Source of the DNA: Microglena sp. YARC
Taxonomy: Eukaryota > Chlorophyta > Chlorophyceae > Chlamydomonadales > Chlamydomonadaceae
Direction of reading: 5' to 3'
DNA: 64,000 nt
Assembly (NCBI GenBank): GCA_022414725.1
Contig: CM039462.1
Span: forward strand, 296,385 to 360,384
Under the pieces are notes generated by a model. That model saw only the letters and a program-made list of their open reading frames with translations, had not been told where the DNA came from and did no database searches. Below are positions 20,505 to 28,787 of this stretch, piece after piece; position 1 is the stretch's first letter, and each line of letters starts with the position of its first letter. Made by a program: the position numbers and the translations under genes.

Positions 20505-20635
20505 GGCCCCCCTCCGGTCGCCCACCCGCTCGGTTCCTCGCGGACTCCTTTGTGGGGGCTCCCCTCTGGTTGCCCCCGGTCGCTCCGCTGTGGGGAGGTG
20601 AAAGGGGCTCCGCCGCTTGTTGAATAAAATCTGCA
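20505..20635 (-). repeat. GC-rich dispersed repeat, copy 2 (inverted)
   Basis: Reverse complement of the unit at 13340-13465, ending GGGGCTCCGCCGCTTGTTGA. It abuts the TnpB-like 3' flank that starts at 20640. Confidence 0.9.
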
Positions 20636-20639
20636 ACTG

Positions 20640-20830
20640 AATCCCTGAAGGCAGCTCGAACAGAAAAACCCTGTTCGTAAAGGACAGCAGCCCCGGGGGA
20701 GTTGACCCCTATGATACCCCTATGGAGAATTCATTGTCTTTCTTACTACATGTCCCCCGGACCCCCGGATGTGTAATAAGAAATTCATAGGTTCGAGGAT
20801 ATACGGGTAGCTTAAATTCAACGGTAGCAT
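20640..20830 (+). mobile_element. 3' end of a TnpB-type element, copy 1
   Basis: Starts CCTGAAGGCAGCTCGAACAG, matching the coding tail (LKAVRTE) seen in the zinc-ribbon remnant at 26285-26480 on the other strand. It runs through conserved non-coding sequence: CTGTTCGTAAAGGACAGCAG, GGGGGAGTTGACCCCTATGA, AGAATTCATTGTCTTTCTTA, a ~29-bp imperfect hairpin (TACATGTCCCCCGGA...ATGTGTA), and GGATATACGGGTAGCTTAAA TTCAACGG. The same block is at 24165-24310 without the hairpin. TnpB-type elements carry their guide RNA in this position, so a guide-RNA origin is possible; that is inference. Confidence 0.55.
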
Positions 20831-20954
20831 TCAGCCAGGCCATCATGCTCTTGGCTCAACATGTCATGGAGCAATGATTTGGTTGCTCCAATATTTTTGG
20901 ATTAGATCCCGGGTCAAAACCAATACCAGGAGAGGGTGCGTGTGGCTATGTGGG

Positions 20955-21767
20955 TTAAGACACTACACAAGATTTTGATGCGATCATGCCTGCCTGCAGA
21001 ATGAACGATCTATCCCCTTTCCTAAGATCTGTTGTAATGGCGCGCAGAATGCGATCCACCTGATCGGATGATGTGTGCACGCAACCCGTCTTGCACATCC
21101 AGGCGAAACACTCACAGTTCCATCTGATAAGGTTGTACTCGTGCAAGCTTGCATGGGGCAACTGGATAAGCAGACTGGCAATGTTGACTGCTCGCTCACG
21201 TTGCATCGCCTCGTCTCCTTCCTCACCACTGCAAGGCACGCATCCAAACGTGCGGTGTCCAGCTAAGAACACGTTGTAGCGCACAAACTGAAGTTTGGCA
21301 TCGCGCATTTTGCTATTCCCGGTGGGGGAGCTGAAGTTAGCGATGCTTGGTGTATCGCTGGTGTGAGGGCGAGATACAATTCCATGGTGTGCATAACCAT
21401 TGCGCCACCCCCCGATCATCACAACAACGTGGTCGCCGTGGCGTAAGGTCTCGAAAGCCAGAGCTGTGTTGTGCACCACGGTGTTTGTTGGGGCCAACGA
21501 CCAATGGCCAGCATCCTGGTCCTCCAGCAATTGCAATAACGAAGCCATCCTGCGTCGTGAGCAACGGAGCAAATGCCCTTGCAGTGAGGTGGTTGCAGAT
21601 CTCCATTGGCGCGGGTACAGGCAGCTCTGAATGTGTATTGTCAAACTGCGCCATACGTTGGAAGGAATCTGCTTCATGCATAACATGCTCAATGTTGGTA
21701 TCTTCATCGTGATTAGATGAGACGACGATGAAGATTCTCGTTTACATCTTGCAATTTGTTGATTCAA
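20955..21767 (-). CDS. LRAT-like (NlpC/P60 superfamily) protein
   Basis: The last ~165 residues show an LRAT-type domain: HGDHVVVMIGGWRNGYAHHG with the conserved His pair (residues 127-128 of the full frame), then NLIRWNCECFAWMCKTG with catalytic-type Cys218 in the NCE-x-FA box. LRAT-like proteins are thiol acyltransferases or peptidases of lipids and proteins, and occur in eukaryotes, bacteria and giant viruses. The frame formally opens at 21767, but its first ten codons lie in a MITE remnant, so an internal ATG at 21707 or 21548 is a better start; the latter leaves ~197 residues, normal for the fold. The C-terminal tail has no membrane anchor. Confidence 0.72.
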   Translation of the reverse strand: MNQQIARCKRESSSSSHLITMKIPTLSMLCMKQIPSNVWRSLTIHIQSCLYPRQWRSATTSLQGHLLRCSRRRMASLLQLLEDQDAGHWSLAPTNTVVHNTALAFETLRHGDHVVVMIGGWRNGYAHHGIVSRPHTSDTPSIANFSSPTGNSKMRDAKLQFVRYNVFLAGHRTFGCVPCSGEEGDEAMQRERAVNIASLLIQLPHASLHEYNLIRWNCECFAWMCKTGCVHTSSDQVDRILRAITTDLRKGDRSFILQAGMIASKSCVVS

Positions 21768-21855
21768 AATCGTATTGGTGTTCCACTGCCCAGTGGATTT
21801 CTACACCATTAGGTTACACGAAGCGGTTTCATTTTAGTATTCCGTTGACTGTAAA
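21735..21855 (+). mobile_element. MITE right-end fragment
   Basis: Carries ATCTTGCAATTTGTTGATTC, GTGTTCCACTGCCCAGTGGA and the right TIR ending TTCCGTTGACTGTAA. About 120 bp of the 430-bp element remain. Confidence 0.85.
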
Positions 21856-22097
21856 CACCGGCCCAACAAGACCCTCACTCACCTCATTTCGCAATGCACC
21901 GTCTTGGCAAAAACAAGGTAGGAACATTCTTTCGTCTTCATGTCAGGTTCCTTGCCATCCAACATGACCAGAGCTGCCTGATTGGACGCGGGAGCCACAT
22001 TCAAAATACATGTGAAAAAGCTTAGTCAAACAAATTGTCGTGTGTACACTCGTGCAACAACAGGATTCCTTGTACAGGCTTCAGTTCCGAGCGGATG

Positions 22098-22825
22098 TTA
22101 GTCGCTCACACTCAATGATGTGTCGAATATTTTTATGATGTTAGTGTTTGCTTCGTCTATGCATCGTTTGCATCCCACGGATTCAAGGAACTGTATGATT
22201 CCTTCATGCTCGCAGGCGAATCCAAAGTTTGCACAACTCGTGTTACATGTGACACCTTGCGCGTGCAACCACAGCAACATTTCAAGGTCCCCATTGCCTG
22301 CAGCAATCATGGTAGCATTCTCAGAACACTTAAAGTTTGTGTTGTCATACAACCATTTTACAATATGTAGGTGACCAGTAAATGCCGCCCAATCGGCCGA
22401 TGTCCTAGTGCCGCCTAAGCCATTGTCATGCAGCCACAACAGAACGTTCATATGCCCATTGCGTGCTGCCAAGTCGAATGCATAAGTCGTGCAAACCTCC
22501 TCAGTATTCAACAGCAGCCATTGCAATAGGGGCAAGTGTCCCTTGCGTGCTGCCCAGTCAGCCCTGTTGTCAATACTATTTTGTTGTGTAGGAACTCAGT
22601 TTGGCGCAAGCTCGTGGGAATGGCTACCTGCTTGCAGTGCACATGCGACAGAATGGTCCATGCACTTCGCAATGACAGTTCTGTGACGTCAAATACCGCA
22701 AGCTGGAGTAGATTGCGCATGTAGTACTTCCTAGCAGCATTGCATGTCAAGGATAATACATACATGTCGACCGCAGATAGATGACTGGCCAGCTCGTGCC
22801 ACAAGAAGCATGTCTCATGCCACAT
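22098..22825 (-). CDS. F-box-like/ankyrin protein, frameshifted
   Basis: The N-terminal reading from ATG 22825 (FLWHELASHLSAVDMYVLSL, TCNAARKYYM) looks like a viral F-box. After a one-base shift near 22555 the frame continues as 4-5 ankyrin repeats of the giant-virus type, for example GHMNVLLWLHDNGLGGTRTS, GHLHIVKWLYDN and GDLEMLLWLHAQGV, ending at 22098. F-box/ankyrin proteins recruit targets to SCF ubiquitin ligases. The stop of the gene at 22858-23310 lies 33 bp upstream on the same strand. Confidence 0.7.
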
Positions 22826-22857
22826 GAACACACCAATTATATAAAAAGTGCATTTTT

Positions 22858-23310
22858 TTATTCTCTCCTCCTCGCCGCCGCAATGCTGGCCAACACTGCC
22901 ACCTTTTCCAATGCAGAAGGATTCAGGCCGGTGTGGACCCAACCAGGTTGGCCATCCACACCTTCTCGCCGCACCTGCCAAACTTCCGGCATTTCAGACG
23001 AGGAAGCTACCCCGAGGTTGCGACCCAGCTGGCGGGCAGCAACACGATTGCCACGCTCGACATCAGAGTGGTGGTACCCGTAGCAGTGCATGCCATATGT
23101 GAAGCTGCCATTGGGGCCAGGCTGGCTAAGTTCCAATTCCGACAAGTCGACAAACACATCAGGTGCAAGCACAACCTGTCCATTTTCTGTTCCATGCGCA
23201 ATTATGAACAGTTCTTTGACGGTGCAATTCTCCTTGTATATTTTCACTTTCGAGTGGTACTCCTCAAGCGTGCTTGGTAGCTGGAATGCGTCACACACGC
23301 GGGATCTCAA
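22858..23310 (-). CDS. Hypothetical protein with His-Gly ... Cys pair (possible clan-CD-like)
   Basis: 150 residues from a non-ATG opening inside a dispersed repeat, so the true start is unknown. KELFIIAHGTENGQVVLAPD has a strand-His39-Gly arrangement and FTYGMHCYGYHH a strand-Cys76 arrangement, 37 residues apart, as in caspase-like/CHAT clan-CD domains. No other family signature is visible and the domain would be very short. The assignment is weak; it could be an unrelated fold. Confidence 0.4.
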   Translation of the reverse strand: MRSRVCDAFQLPSTLEEYHSKVKIYKENCTVKELFIIAHGTENGQVVLAPDVFVDLSELELSQPGPNGSFTYGMHCYGYHHSDVERGNRVAARQLGRNLGVASSSEMPEVWQVRREGVDGQPGWVHTGLNPSALEKVAVLASIAAARRRE

Positions 23311-23660
23311 CTACCTCTCATTCTATTTACATCAGGCTCCCATCGGGTGTGAAGCCACGAATTATGATCCCAATCACTCTGGTGTCCAACTAAAAATCCT
23401 AACTACGTTTTTGATCTCAGAGATGTCTGTGAGAGGCGTTGGCCAGGTAGAGAATCCATGATTCACAGGATGTGCCAGCCACATTGTAACCCGATGTCTA
23501 AAGTCATCGATAGCCTCTGATATTGTTCCCCCTAGTCCCCCCTGACATGCCAACAAGGACTCTTCCACAGTTCGAATACTGCAAATGAAACATTATATCG
23601 GACTACTGTCGTCTGTCTTCTGAACGGTGATTGTGTACGTTGGTGGCATTTGTATGATGA
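23290..23660. repeat. Dispersed repeat R, copy 1 (with convergent reading frames)
   Basis: Matches 31310-31670 closely: CGCGGGATCTCAACTACxTC, CCCAATCACTCTGGTGTCCA, ATGTCTAAAGTCATCGATAG, CTCTGATATTGTTCCCCCTA, GACATGCCAACAAGGACTCT. The minus reading here encodes a truncated version of the protein at 31384-31659 (TISEAIDDFRHRVTMWLAHP). Pieces recur at 39790-39905 and 40850-41060. Confidence 0.85.
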
Positions 23661-23689
23661 TATGATTTCATCAGAACGGTTGGGCTATA

Positions 23690-23871
23690 CAGTTGTTCTC
23701 AAATAAAGTGGGACACACCTTATACTCCAAGTCCACAATTTTGCCAAAGTTCCACCTTAAATGGGTCTTACTCATCCCATTCTTAGTAAATTTCCTGGCT
23801 GTGGATATCTTGACAGAAGACGCGTCCACCGCGATTCACATCCAGCCATCCATGTACACACCACGCAAACG
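23690..23871 (-). mobile_element. Element end with TTCTCAAATAA terminus, copy
   Basis: Starts ACAGTTGTTCTCAAATAAAG TGGGACACACCTTATACTCC and continues with AAGTTCCACCTTAAATGGGT to TGTACACACCACGCAAACGG, where the GC-rich repeat begins. It is ~85-90% like 41092-41270. The minus reading gives SKTHLRWNFGKIVDLEYK then VCPTLFENN, perhaps the tail of a lost transposase. Confidence 0.7.
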
Positions 23872-23985
23872 GCGGAGCCCCTTTAACCTCTTCCCCCAGC
23901 GGAGCGACCGGGGGCGACCGGAGGGGAGCCCCCACAAAGGAGTCCGCGAGGAACCGAGCGGGTGGGCGACCGGAGGGGAGATGTC
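23872..23985 (+). repeat. GC-rich dispersed repeat, copy 3
   Basis: Starts GGCGGAGCCCCTTTAACCTC, ends GGTGGGCGACCGGAGGGGAG. Immediately follows the element end at 23690-23871; the same arrangement recurs at 41092-41332, so the two repeats travelled together. Confidence 0.9.
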
Positions 23986-24164
23986 CAAGTCCCCTAAAGC
24001 CCACAGGTCACATGAACCAGCAGACACACTACTGATTTACACACACACACACACACACACACACCGGAGGGGGCATGTCGAAGCAGAAATCGTGATCGTA
24101 GGCGCGAAACAAGCAACGCACGAACTCCATCTTGAGGGCATCGTCATTCCTGAAGGCACGGGCG

Positions 24165-24310
24165 AGACGGCATCTTCCTGAAGGCAGTTCGAACAGAAAA
24201 TCCCTGTTCGTAAAGGACAGCAGCCACGGGGGAGTTGACCCCTATGATACCCCTATGGAGAATTCATTGTCTTTCTTAGGATATACGGGTAGCTTAAATT
24301 CAACGGTTTT
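24165..24310 (+). mobile_element. 3' end of a TnpB-type element, copy 2
   Basis: CATCTTCCTGAAGGCAGTTC reads IFLKAV, then the conserved non-coding block as at 20640: CTGTTCGTAAAGGACAGCAG, GGGGGAGTTGACCCCTATGA, AGAATTCATTGTCTTTCTTA, GGATATACGGGTAGCTTAAA, TTCAACGG. About 53 bases including the hairpin present in copy 1 are absent. It truncates the 3' end of the small gene at 24309-24524 on the other strand. Confidence 0.6.
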
Positions 24311-24524
24311 ACAAAATCGGCCTCATATCAAAACGAGCTTGAAATGCGCATGAAAAGAGAGTGCGAGCAACAATTGCCGATACGTACGTCGGATGTTCAG
24401 GCTGAGGAGGCACAGCAGCAGCTGCCTCGGTGACATCAGCCCGGCGGCAGAGTTCTTCGATCGCATCATCAGCTTGAGGGGTGCCGAGCATCGCCCTAAG
24501 CTCCGATACGGTCTTTGTGTCCAT
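24309..24524 (-). CDS. Short hypothetical protein, probably truncated
   Basis: ATG at 24524. The first 45 residues look like ordinary protein (MDTKTVSELRAMLGTPQADD, AIEELCRRADVTEAAAAV, then Pro-rich), possibly a short helical region like those at the start of viral structural or scaffold proteins. A TATA-like TATATATA lies 22-30 bases upstream. The element end at 24165-24310 adjoins its 3' end, so the original gene was probably longer. No family recognised. Confidence 0.45.
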   Translation of the reverse strand: MDTKTVSELRAMLGTPQADDAIEELCRRADVTEAAAAVPPQPEHPTYVSAIVARTLFSCAFQARFDMRPIL

Positions 24525-24658
24525 CCTGTATACAACTGTTCAAGCTATATATATTACCGTGGCAAAACGAGAAGAGATTTCTTCAACCACAACACAACTA
24601 CACAAATACACAAATTTTTAACATATTCAAATAGTTGTATACAGACATTCCAACAAGT

Positions 24659-25060
24659 CTACAGTCGGCGGAACAGTAAAATGAAACATCAAAAAAACGG
24701 TATAAGGCGGTGACAATCATATATTGTATGAGTGGATGGTCCTATAAAATGACCCGTCCAGCAAAGAAACCTCCTTACATGACGCATTGCACATCAACAA
24801 AGACCCCGTGTTCTTTTGGGCCACGGTACTGGGGAAGAGGCGATCGCTTAAGTGCGGCTGGTCCTTCAATGGACACTCTCGAAAGTACCGACAAAAGAAC
24901 GGTACGGAGTCTGCAGGATGGAGAGCCGTGATCTAAAAAAGAACCACGATATTCTAGTTAACATCCTGCAATTTGTTGATTCAAAATCGTATTGGTGTTC
25001 CACTGCCCCGTGGGTTGCTACACCATTAGGTTACACCGTTTGGGTTGCTACACCATTAGG

Positions 25061-25100
<40 letters not shown>

Positions 25101-25130
25101 CGGTTTCATTTTAGTATTCCGTCGACTGTA
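24659..25130 (+). mobile_element. MITE-like TIR element, copy 2 (full length, expanded)
   Basis: Both TIRs are present (CTACAGTCGGCGGAACAG at 24659; TTCCGTCGACTGTA ending 25130). Compared with copy 1, the segment GGGTTGCTACACCATTAGGT is duplicated near the right end and a (CA)n run of about 34 bases has grown between it and the TIR. Confidence 0.9.
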
Positions 25131-25390
25131 CAAGCTTGTGAAAAGAGAACCAGTCACAGTTTCGCCATTTTTTGTGTTTTTGTGTAATTGTGTATTGCAC
25201 ATAACTCAGTCGGAAACCGTGGCTAATGTAGAAAACTCCTCTCCATCGTCCATCGGAATACACTAGGAAACGCTGTCATGTCGATACTCTTTAGGGATCA
25301 CCATGTTGGGGAAGGGGATTCCGTATTGTTTGCAAAGATCCTCATTGAGACGCCTGTCATGATCGTTCAGGGAATTCCATTGCTCGACAG

Positions 25391-25693
25391 TCATGCTTGA
25401 CAGTTCGTACTCAGTTGCTTCTCAAGTGCTTCTGCGCGCTCAGTCTCAATCTTGAGTCTAGCAACATCTGCCTTATTTCGAGCGCGCTCAGTCTCAAGCT
25501 CAATCTCCAGACTATTCACTCGAGAAGCATCTGCCTTATTTCGAGCGCGCTCAGTCTCAAGCTCAATCTTCAGTCGAGCAGCATCTGCCTTATTTCGAGC
25601 GCGCTCAGTCTCAAGCTCAATCTTCAGTTGAGCTATGTAAATAAAAGCCAAGGTAGCGATGCAGATAGGTATTAGTAGAGACTTGTCAATCAT
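25391..25693 (-). CDS. Membrane-anchored coiled-coil protein, 100 aa
   Basis: ATG at 25693. Residues 5-21 (SLLIPICIATLAFIYIA) form one hydrophobic segment preceded by MIDK, a signal anchor. Residues 22-95 are a long coiled coil built of an 18-20 residue unit, ELETERARNKADAARLK, repeated three to four times at nearly identical DNA level. Small viral membrane proteins can look like this, but no homologue is recognised. The frame is open upstream into the Fanzor-type remnant; ATG 25693 gives the sensible protein. Confidence 0.6.
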   Translation of the reverse strand: MIDKSLLIPICIATLAFIYIAQLKIELETERARNKADAARLKIELETERARNKADASRVNSLEIELETERARNKADVARLKIETERAEALEKQLSTNCQA

Positions 25694-25782
25694 ATTGATT
25701 GATTGTTTATAAAGTTTAGCTTTCCACTTGTTTTCCAGAATAAGCGCAAGATAGCGTTTCAACTTCCAATTACGTAACATAC

Positions 25783-26200
25783 AGTAGTTCTCAAATAAAG
25801 TGGGACACACCTTATAATCATCCAGACTGCAGATCGTTGCTTTTGGGCAACGTTGGGGGGTGCAGCAGGTTGAAGAGGTTCTCGAAGATATTCCGAGTAG
25901 CCTCTTTGGTAAACCGTTCAACCGTCTGTGTATCAGGATGTTCCTGGAAGCGTTCACATCGCGGTCCCAAGTCTTCCCGCAGTGGAGCCTACCACCGCTC
26001 TGTTGGCGTGGCGCTCCGCTTTGACTGCTTTTGCAGTGGAGAATCTTGTGAATCCGCTTGCGTCCTTCTGTACATTCCCAACCAGTACCGTCTTGCTTCT
26101 TACGATGAGTGAGTGCCACCATGTTGCAAAGGCGGTTCTCACAGCAGCTGCATCGTTGAGATGTCCTTGTTGACCGCATTAGTGCTTGCACGCACTGCAT
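25783..26200 (-). pseudogene. Fanzor-type (TnpB family) nuclease, C-terminal remnant
   Basis: On the minus strand a zinc-binding segment STRTSQRCSCCE (about 26175-26140) is followed after ~50 residues by LHCGKTWDRDVNASRNIL (25985-25932). The DRDVNASRNI box is the third RuvC motif of TnpB/Fanzor nucleases, with its catalytic Asp, and TSQRCSCC begins the zinc ribbon. These are RNA-guided DNA nucleases spread by transposons and giant viruses. The upstream RuvC-I and -II parts are not seen here. The tail continues to the terminus ACAGTAGTTCTCAAATAAAG (25780-25820), so the gene ended at an element end. An unrelated coiled-coil gene follows in the same frame. Confidence 0.75.
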
Positions 26201-26284
26201 GGCTGGTGGCATGATGTGGCATGACCGTGTTGGAATGCATGCATGGTGGTCAGGCCTGTGGTGTGGTTGGAGAGAGAGGCGATT

Positions 26285-26480
26285 GTTTACATCAAGGTTT
26301 TCTGTTCGAACGGCCTTCAGGAAGATGCCAGCTGCCCCCCACAATGTCTCTGTCGCAGGTGAATTGACAGTTCTTGCAGGTGTATGTCTCTCCACACTTG
26401 TTCAAGAAGCATCCCGGTGTCTCACATGTAGAAGCAGGGGCACACAAGCCAAGCTCACCTCTCTCTGCATGACGAATGCC
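26285..26480 (-). pseudogene. Second TnpB-type zinc ribbon and RuvC-III remnant
   Basis: Minus-strand reading from about 26425: a Cys cluster TCETPGCFLNKCGETYT followed by CKNCQFTCDRDIVG, then after a one-base shift AAGIFLKAVRTENLDV. CxxC plus DRDI-x-G-A is the usual end of TnpB/Fanzor2-type proteins, and differs from the NRDVNASRN type just downstream. The IFLKAVRTE tail is shared with the 3' ends at 20640 and 24165. Only the C-terminus is left, joined to the tail of the caspase-like gene. Confidence 0.6.
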
Positions 26481-26499
26481 GGTTGAAACAAAGAACCTC

Positions 26500-27432
26500 G
26501 CATCTCGTTGTTTGCCCCCACCAGATGCAAGACGGATCCGTTGAACACACGCATGTGACAGCGAATGGCGTCCTCAATACCAGAGTAACAACATTCCCTG
26601 GTATCCATGATGCTGCCGATCGCTTTCACAAATGCATTCAGTGTTTGCGAGTTCAAGACAGCGTCATCGGTTGCAAAGATGAACATGCACCGTCGAAGTT
26701 TGTTGTTGTTCTTGATCCCTCTCAGTGGGTTGAGGCCCTCGGAAGGCCGCGCACCGCAAAACAACATGAAAGGCAACACTGTTCCTCTGTGATGCATTGT
26801 CGCATGTGACACCTCCTCCAGTGACACCTTCGCCCCGTTGGTCATGCCGAGTTGGCCGGAGGATCCATGACCACACAAGACGATCACGAGCACCGAGTCA
26901 TCATGTGAGTGTGCCACGTGATCATCCAACAGATCCATCAGCTCCGCCTTCTTCAAGTGCCCCGGAAGCACAGCGACATGAAAGTCGAGTGGGTGCAAAA
27001 TGCGAACCTACGTGCTGTGGTGACCTGGTATGTCCAAACCATCCACATTCTTGCCCAACATGGTTCCTGCTTCACGCATGTGCACACATAAAGTCCTCTG
27101 AATGTGATCCGTAGGAACATAAGTATAATCCACATACAACAGAAGTGCCTTGCTGCTGGATGATGAAGAGGGCGAGTCGGTTGGCAGCTCATGTTCATGG
27201 TGGCAAAATTGATGATCTGGCTCTTCTTCATCATCATCATACTGCGGGAGACGCCAACGCATTTCGTCAAATATTTTGACCCTGAGTACAGTAAACACAC
27301 GATTTCCCCCTTATCTACATTCACCTGAGTACACAAGAAACTCCTGATGATGGCCACTGTAGAGAACATGACCATGGCCAGGCACGCAGCAATGACTCCC
27401 GCATGTCCAGGGTCGATCCGGTTCCATAGCAT
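26500..27432 (-). CDS. Caspase-like (clan CD) protein with N-terminal TM segment, broken
   Basis: Readings from 27432 down give HAGVIAACLAMVMFSTVAII, a single membrane segment, then after a frame change an acidic/Ser-rich linker and KALLLYVDYTYVPTD, the first strand of a caspase fold. An in-frame TAG at 27008-27010 (or an unrecognised intron) interrupts. The same frame then carries SVLVIVLCGHGSSGQL with catalytic-type His-Gly and LPFMLFCGAR with the Cys. Order and spacing fit metacaspase/paracaspase p20. The C-terminal reading runs into the TnpB remnant, so the true end is near 26500. Caspase-like cysteine proteases act in cell death and protein processing in algae and occur in some algal viruses. 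Confidence 0.65.
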
Positions 27433-28332
27433 GCTGCATGAGCACGCAGGAAAGGTACGATGACTTTTATGTATGCTAAATCTGTGTCAGTGTGTGGGGG
27501 CACCAAAAGCTGAGTGCAGAGCCCGTGTCATACATCATGGAAATCTTCAACTGGTGCAAGGGCTCATCAGCCTCACACATTATGGGCAAGTTACAACCAA
27601 CTGCAACCCATGAGAACCCTCATTCCACATTCAGTTCCATGCATATATCATTCCCAGTGCAGTCTGTTCCATGCAGCCCATGCGGCCAGTGCAGATCTGT
27701 GCATCCCCATGCATCCTATCAAGTAGCCCCCTGGGTCAATGGATGGGTGTGTGGAACGTGTGTACACGTGGAGAGCCATCGTGTGATACATGCTCATGAA
27801 CACCAAGCTTAACACCAGCCAGCAAGACTCCTCACTCACCTCAGTTCGCGATTCCCCTCACACAACAATCTGATCCTCCCTCGAATTCGTAGCGAGAGGA
27901 GAATGCGAATCTGCGTAGCAAGGGAAAGCTCCAACTTTTGCGAGCCTCTAACTTCCTTGATTGGCGTCCAAATGGAACGATTCACAGAGCGTTTCCAATG
28001 AAAAAACACCTTCTGAATGCGTTTTCGCGATCTCCAATTAATTATGCGAAGGGTTGCATGGGGCTCTACAAATGATATGGGACCTGTGTGAGACTACAGT
28101 CAACGGAATACTTAAATGAAACATAATAATAGATGGAATGAACCGTACGTGAAACCAGGACAAAGGTCTGAAAGATAATTTTGGGGACACCGGTATCAGC
28201 CACTCGTCCACACATCAGGCCACGCACTGCGGCGGCTCCTCGTCCACCATCATCACACCATGATCACGCACCCCCACCCCGCCTGCGTGAGCCCACACCA
28301 TGACACTCATGAAGCTTCTCAGCATGGGCGAT
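27433..28332. other. Region with no supported gene; one MITE-end fragment
   Basis: Short frames on both strands lack recognisable domains. CTACAGTCAACGGAATACTT AAATGAAAC at 28094-28122 is a solo left end of the MITE. Confidence 0.45.
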
Positions 28333-28755
28333 TCACCTCTCGAGAGCGTCCGTGGCGATGGACGTCACGAGAATCATTCCATGTTGTGGCGAAAGTACTT
28401 GAATGTCCAAGGACTTGAGACGAAAAGGTCTCGCTTTGACAACCGAATCCTCAGCGACGGCAAGGGGGTCTCCGTCCAAATGAAGCATCAGGCGGGTGAA
28501 GATGTCGTAGGAGAAGGAGGAGATAACGCGGGGTATCCCAATGACGCAAGTATCGAAGACTGCCAGGACGCTTCTTTGCGCCTGGGTGCGCTGCGGTGTC
28601 GACCCGGGTATGACAGATATCGTCACTGTAGCATCTTCTGCCGGTCGTGTCGAGTCTTTCAGCTCCGCGCGCTTTAGCGAAGCAGCTGGGTACAATACCA
28701 GCAATCGTCGCACCAACAAATGGAATGACGATACGCAAGACCTCGTGAAGTCCAT
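28333..28755 (-). CDS. Hypothetical protein, uncertain
   Basis: A 140-residue minus reading with ordinary composition, including VISSFSYDIFTRLMLHLDGD and LSPQHGMILVTSIATDALER. An alternative frame from 28738 starts RIVIPFVGATIAGIVPSC, a possible N-terminal membrane segment, so a one-base frameshift near 28680 may separate N- and C-terminal parts. The plus strand is also open here. No family recognised. Confidence 0.35.
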   Translation of the reverse strand: MDFTRSCVSSFHLLVRRLLVLYPAASLKRAELKDSTRPAEDATVTISVIPGSTPQRTQAQRSVLAVFDTCVIGIPRVISSFSYDIFTRLMLHLDGDPLAVAEDSVVKARPFRLKSLDIQVLSPQHGMILVTSIATDALER

Positions 28756-28787
28756 TCCATCGCCGACTACGAGCAGTATGCCCCGAT

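Noticed and set aside
27492..27812. Plus-strand 106-codon gene
   Set aside because: Overlapping frames of equal quality, Cys/His/Ser-rich composition without pattern and no recognisable start or domain.
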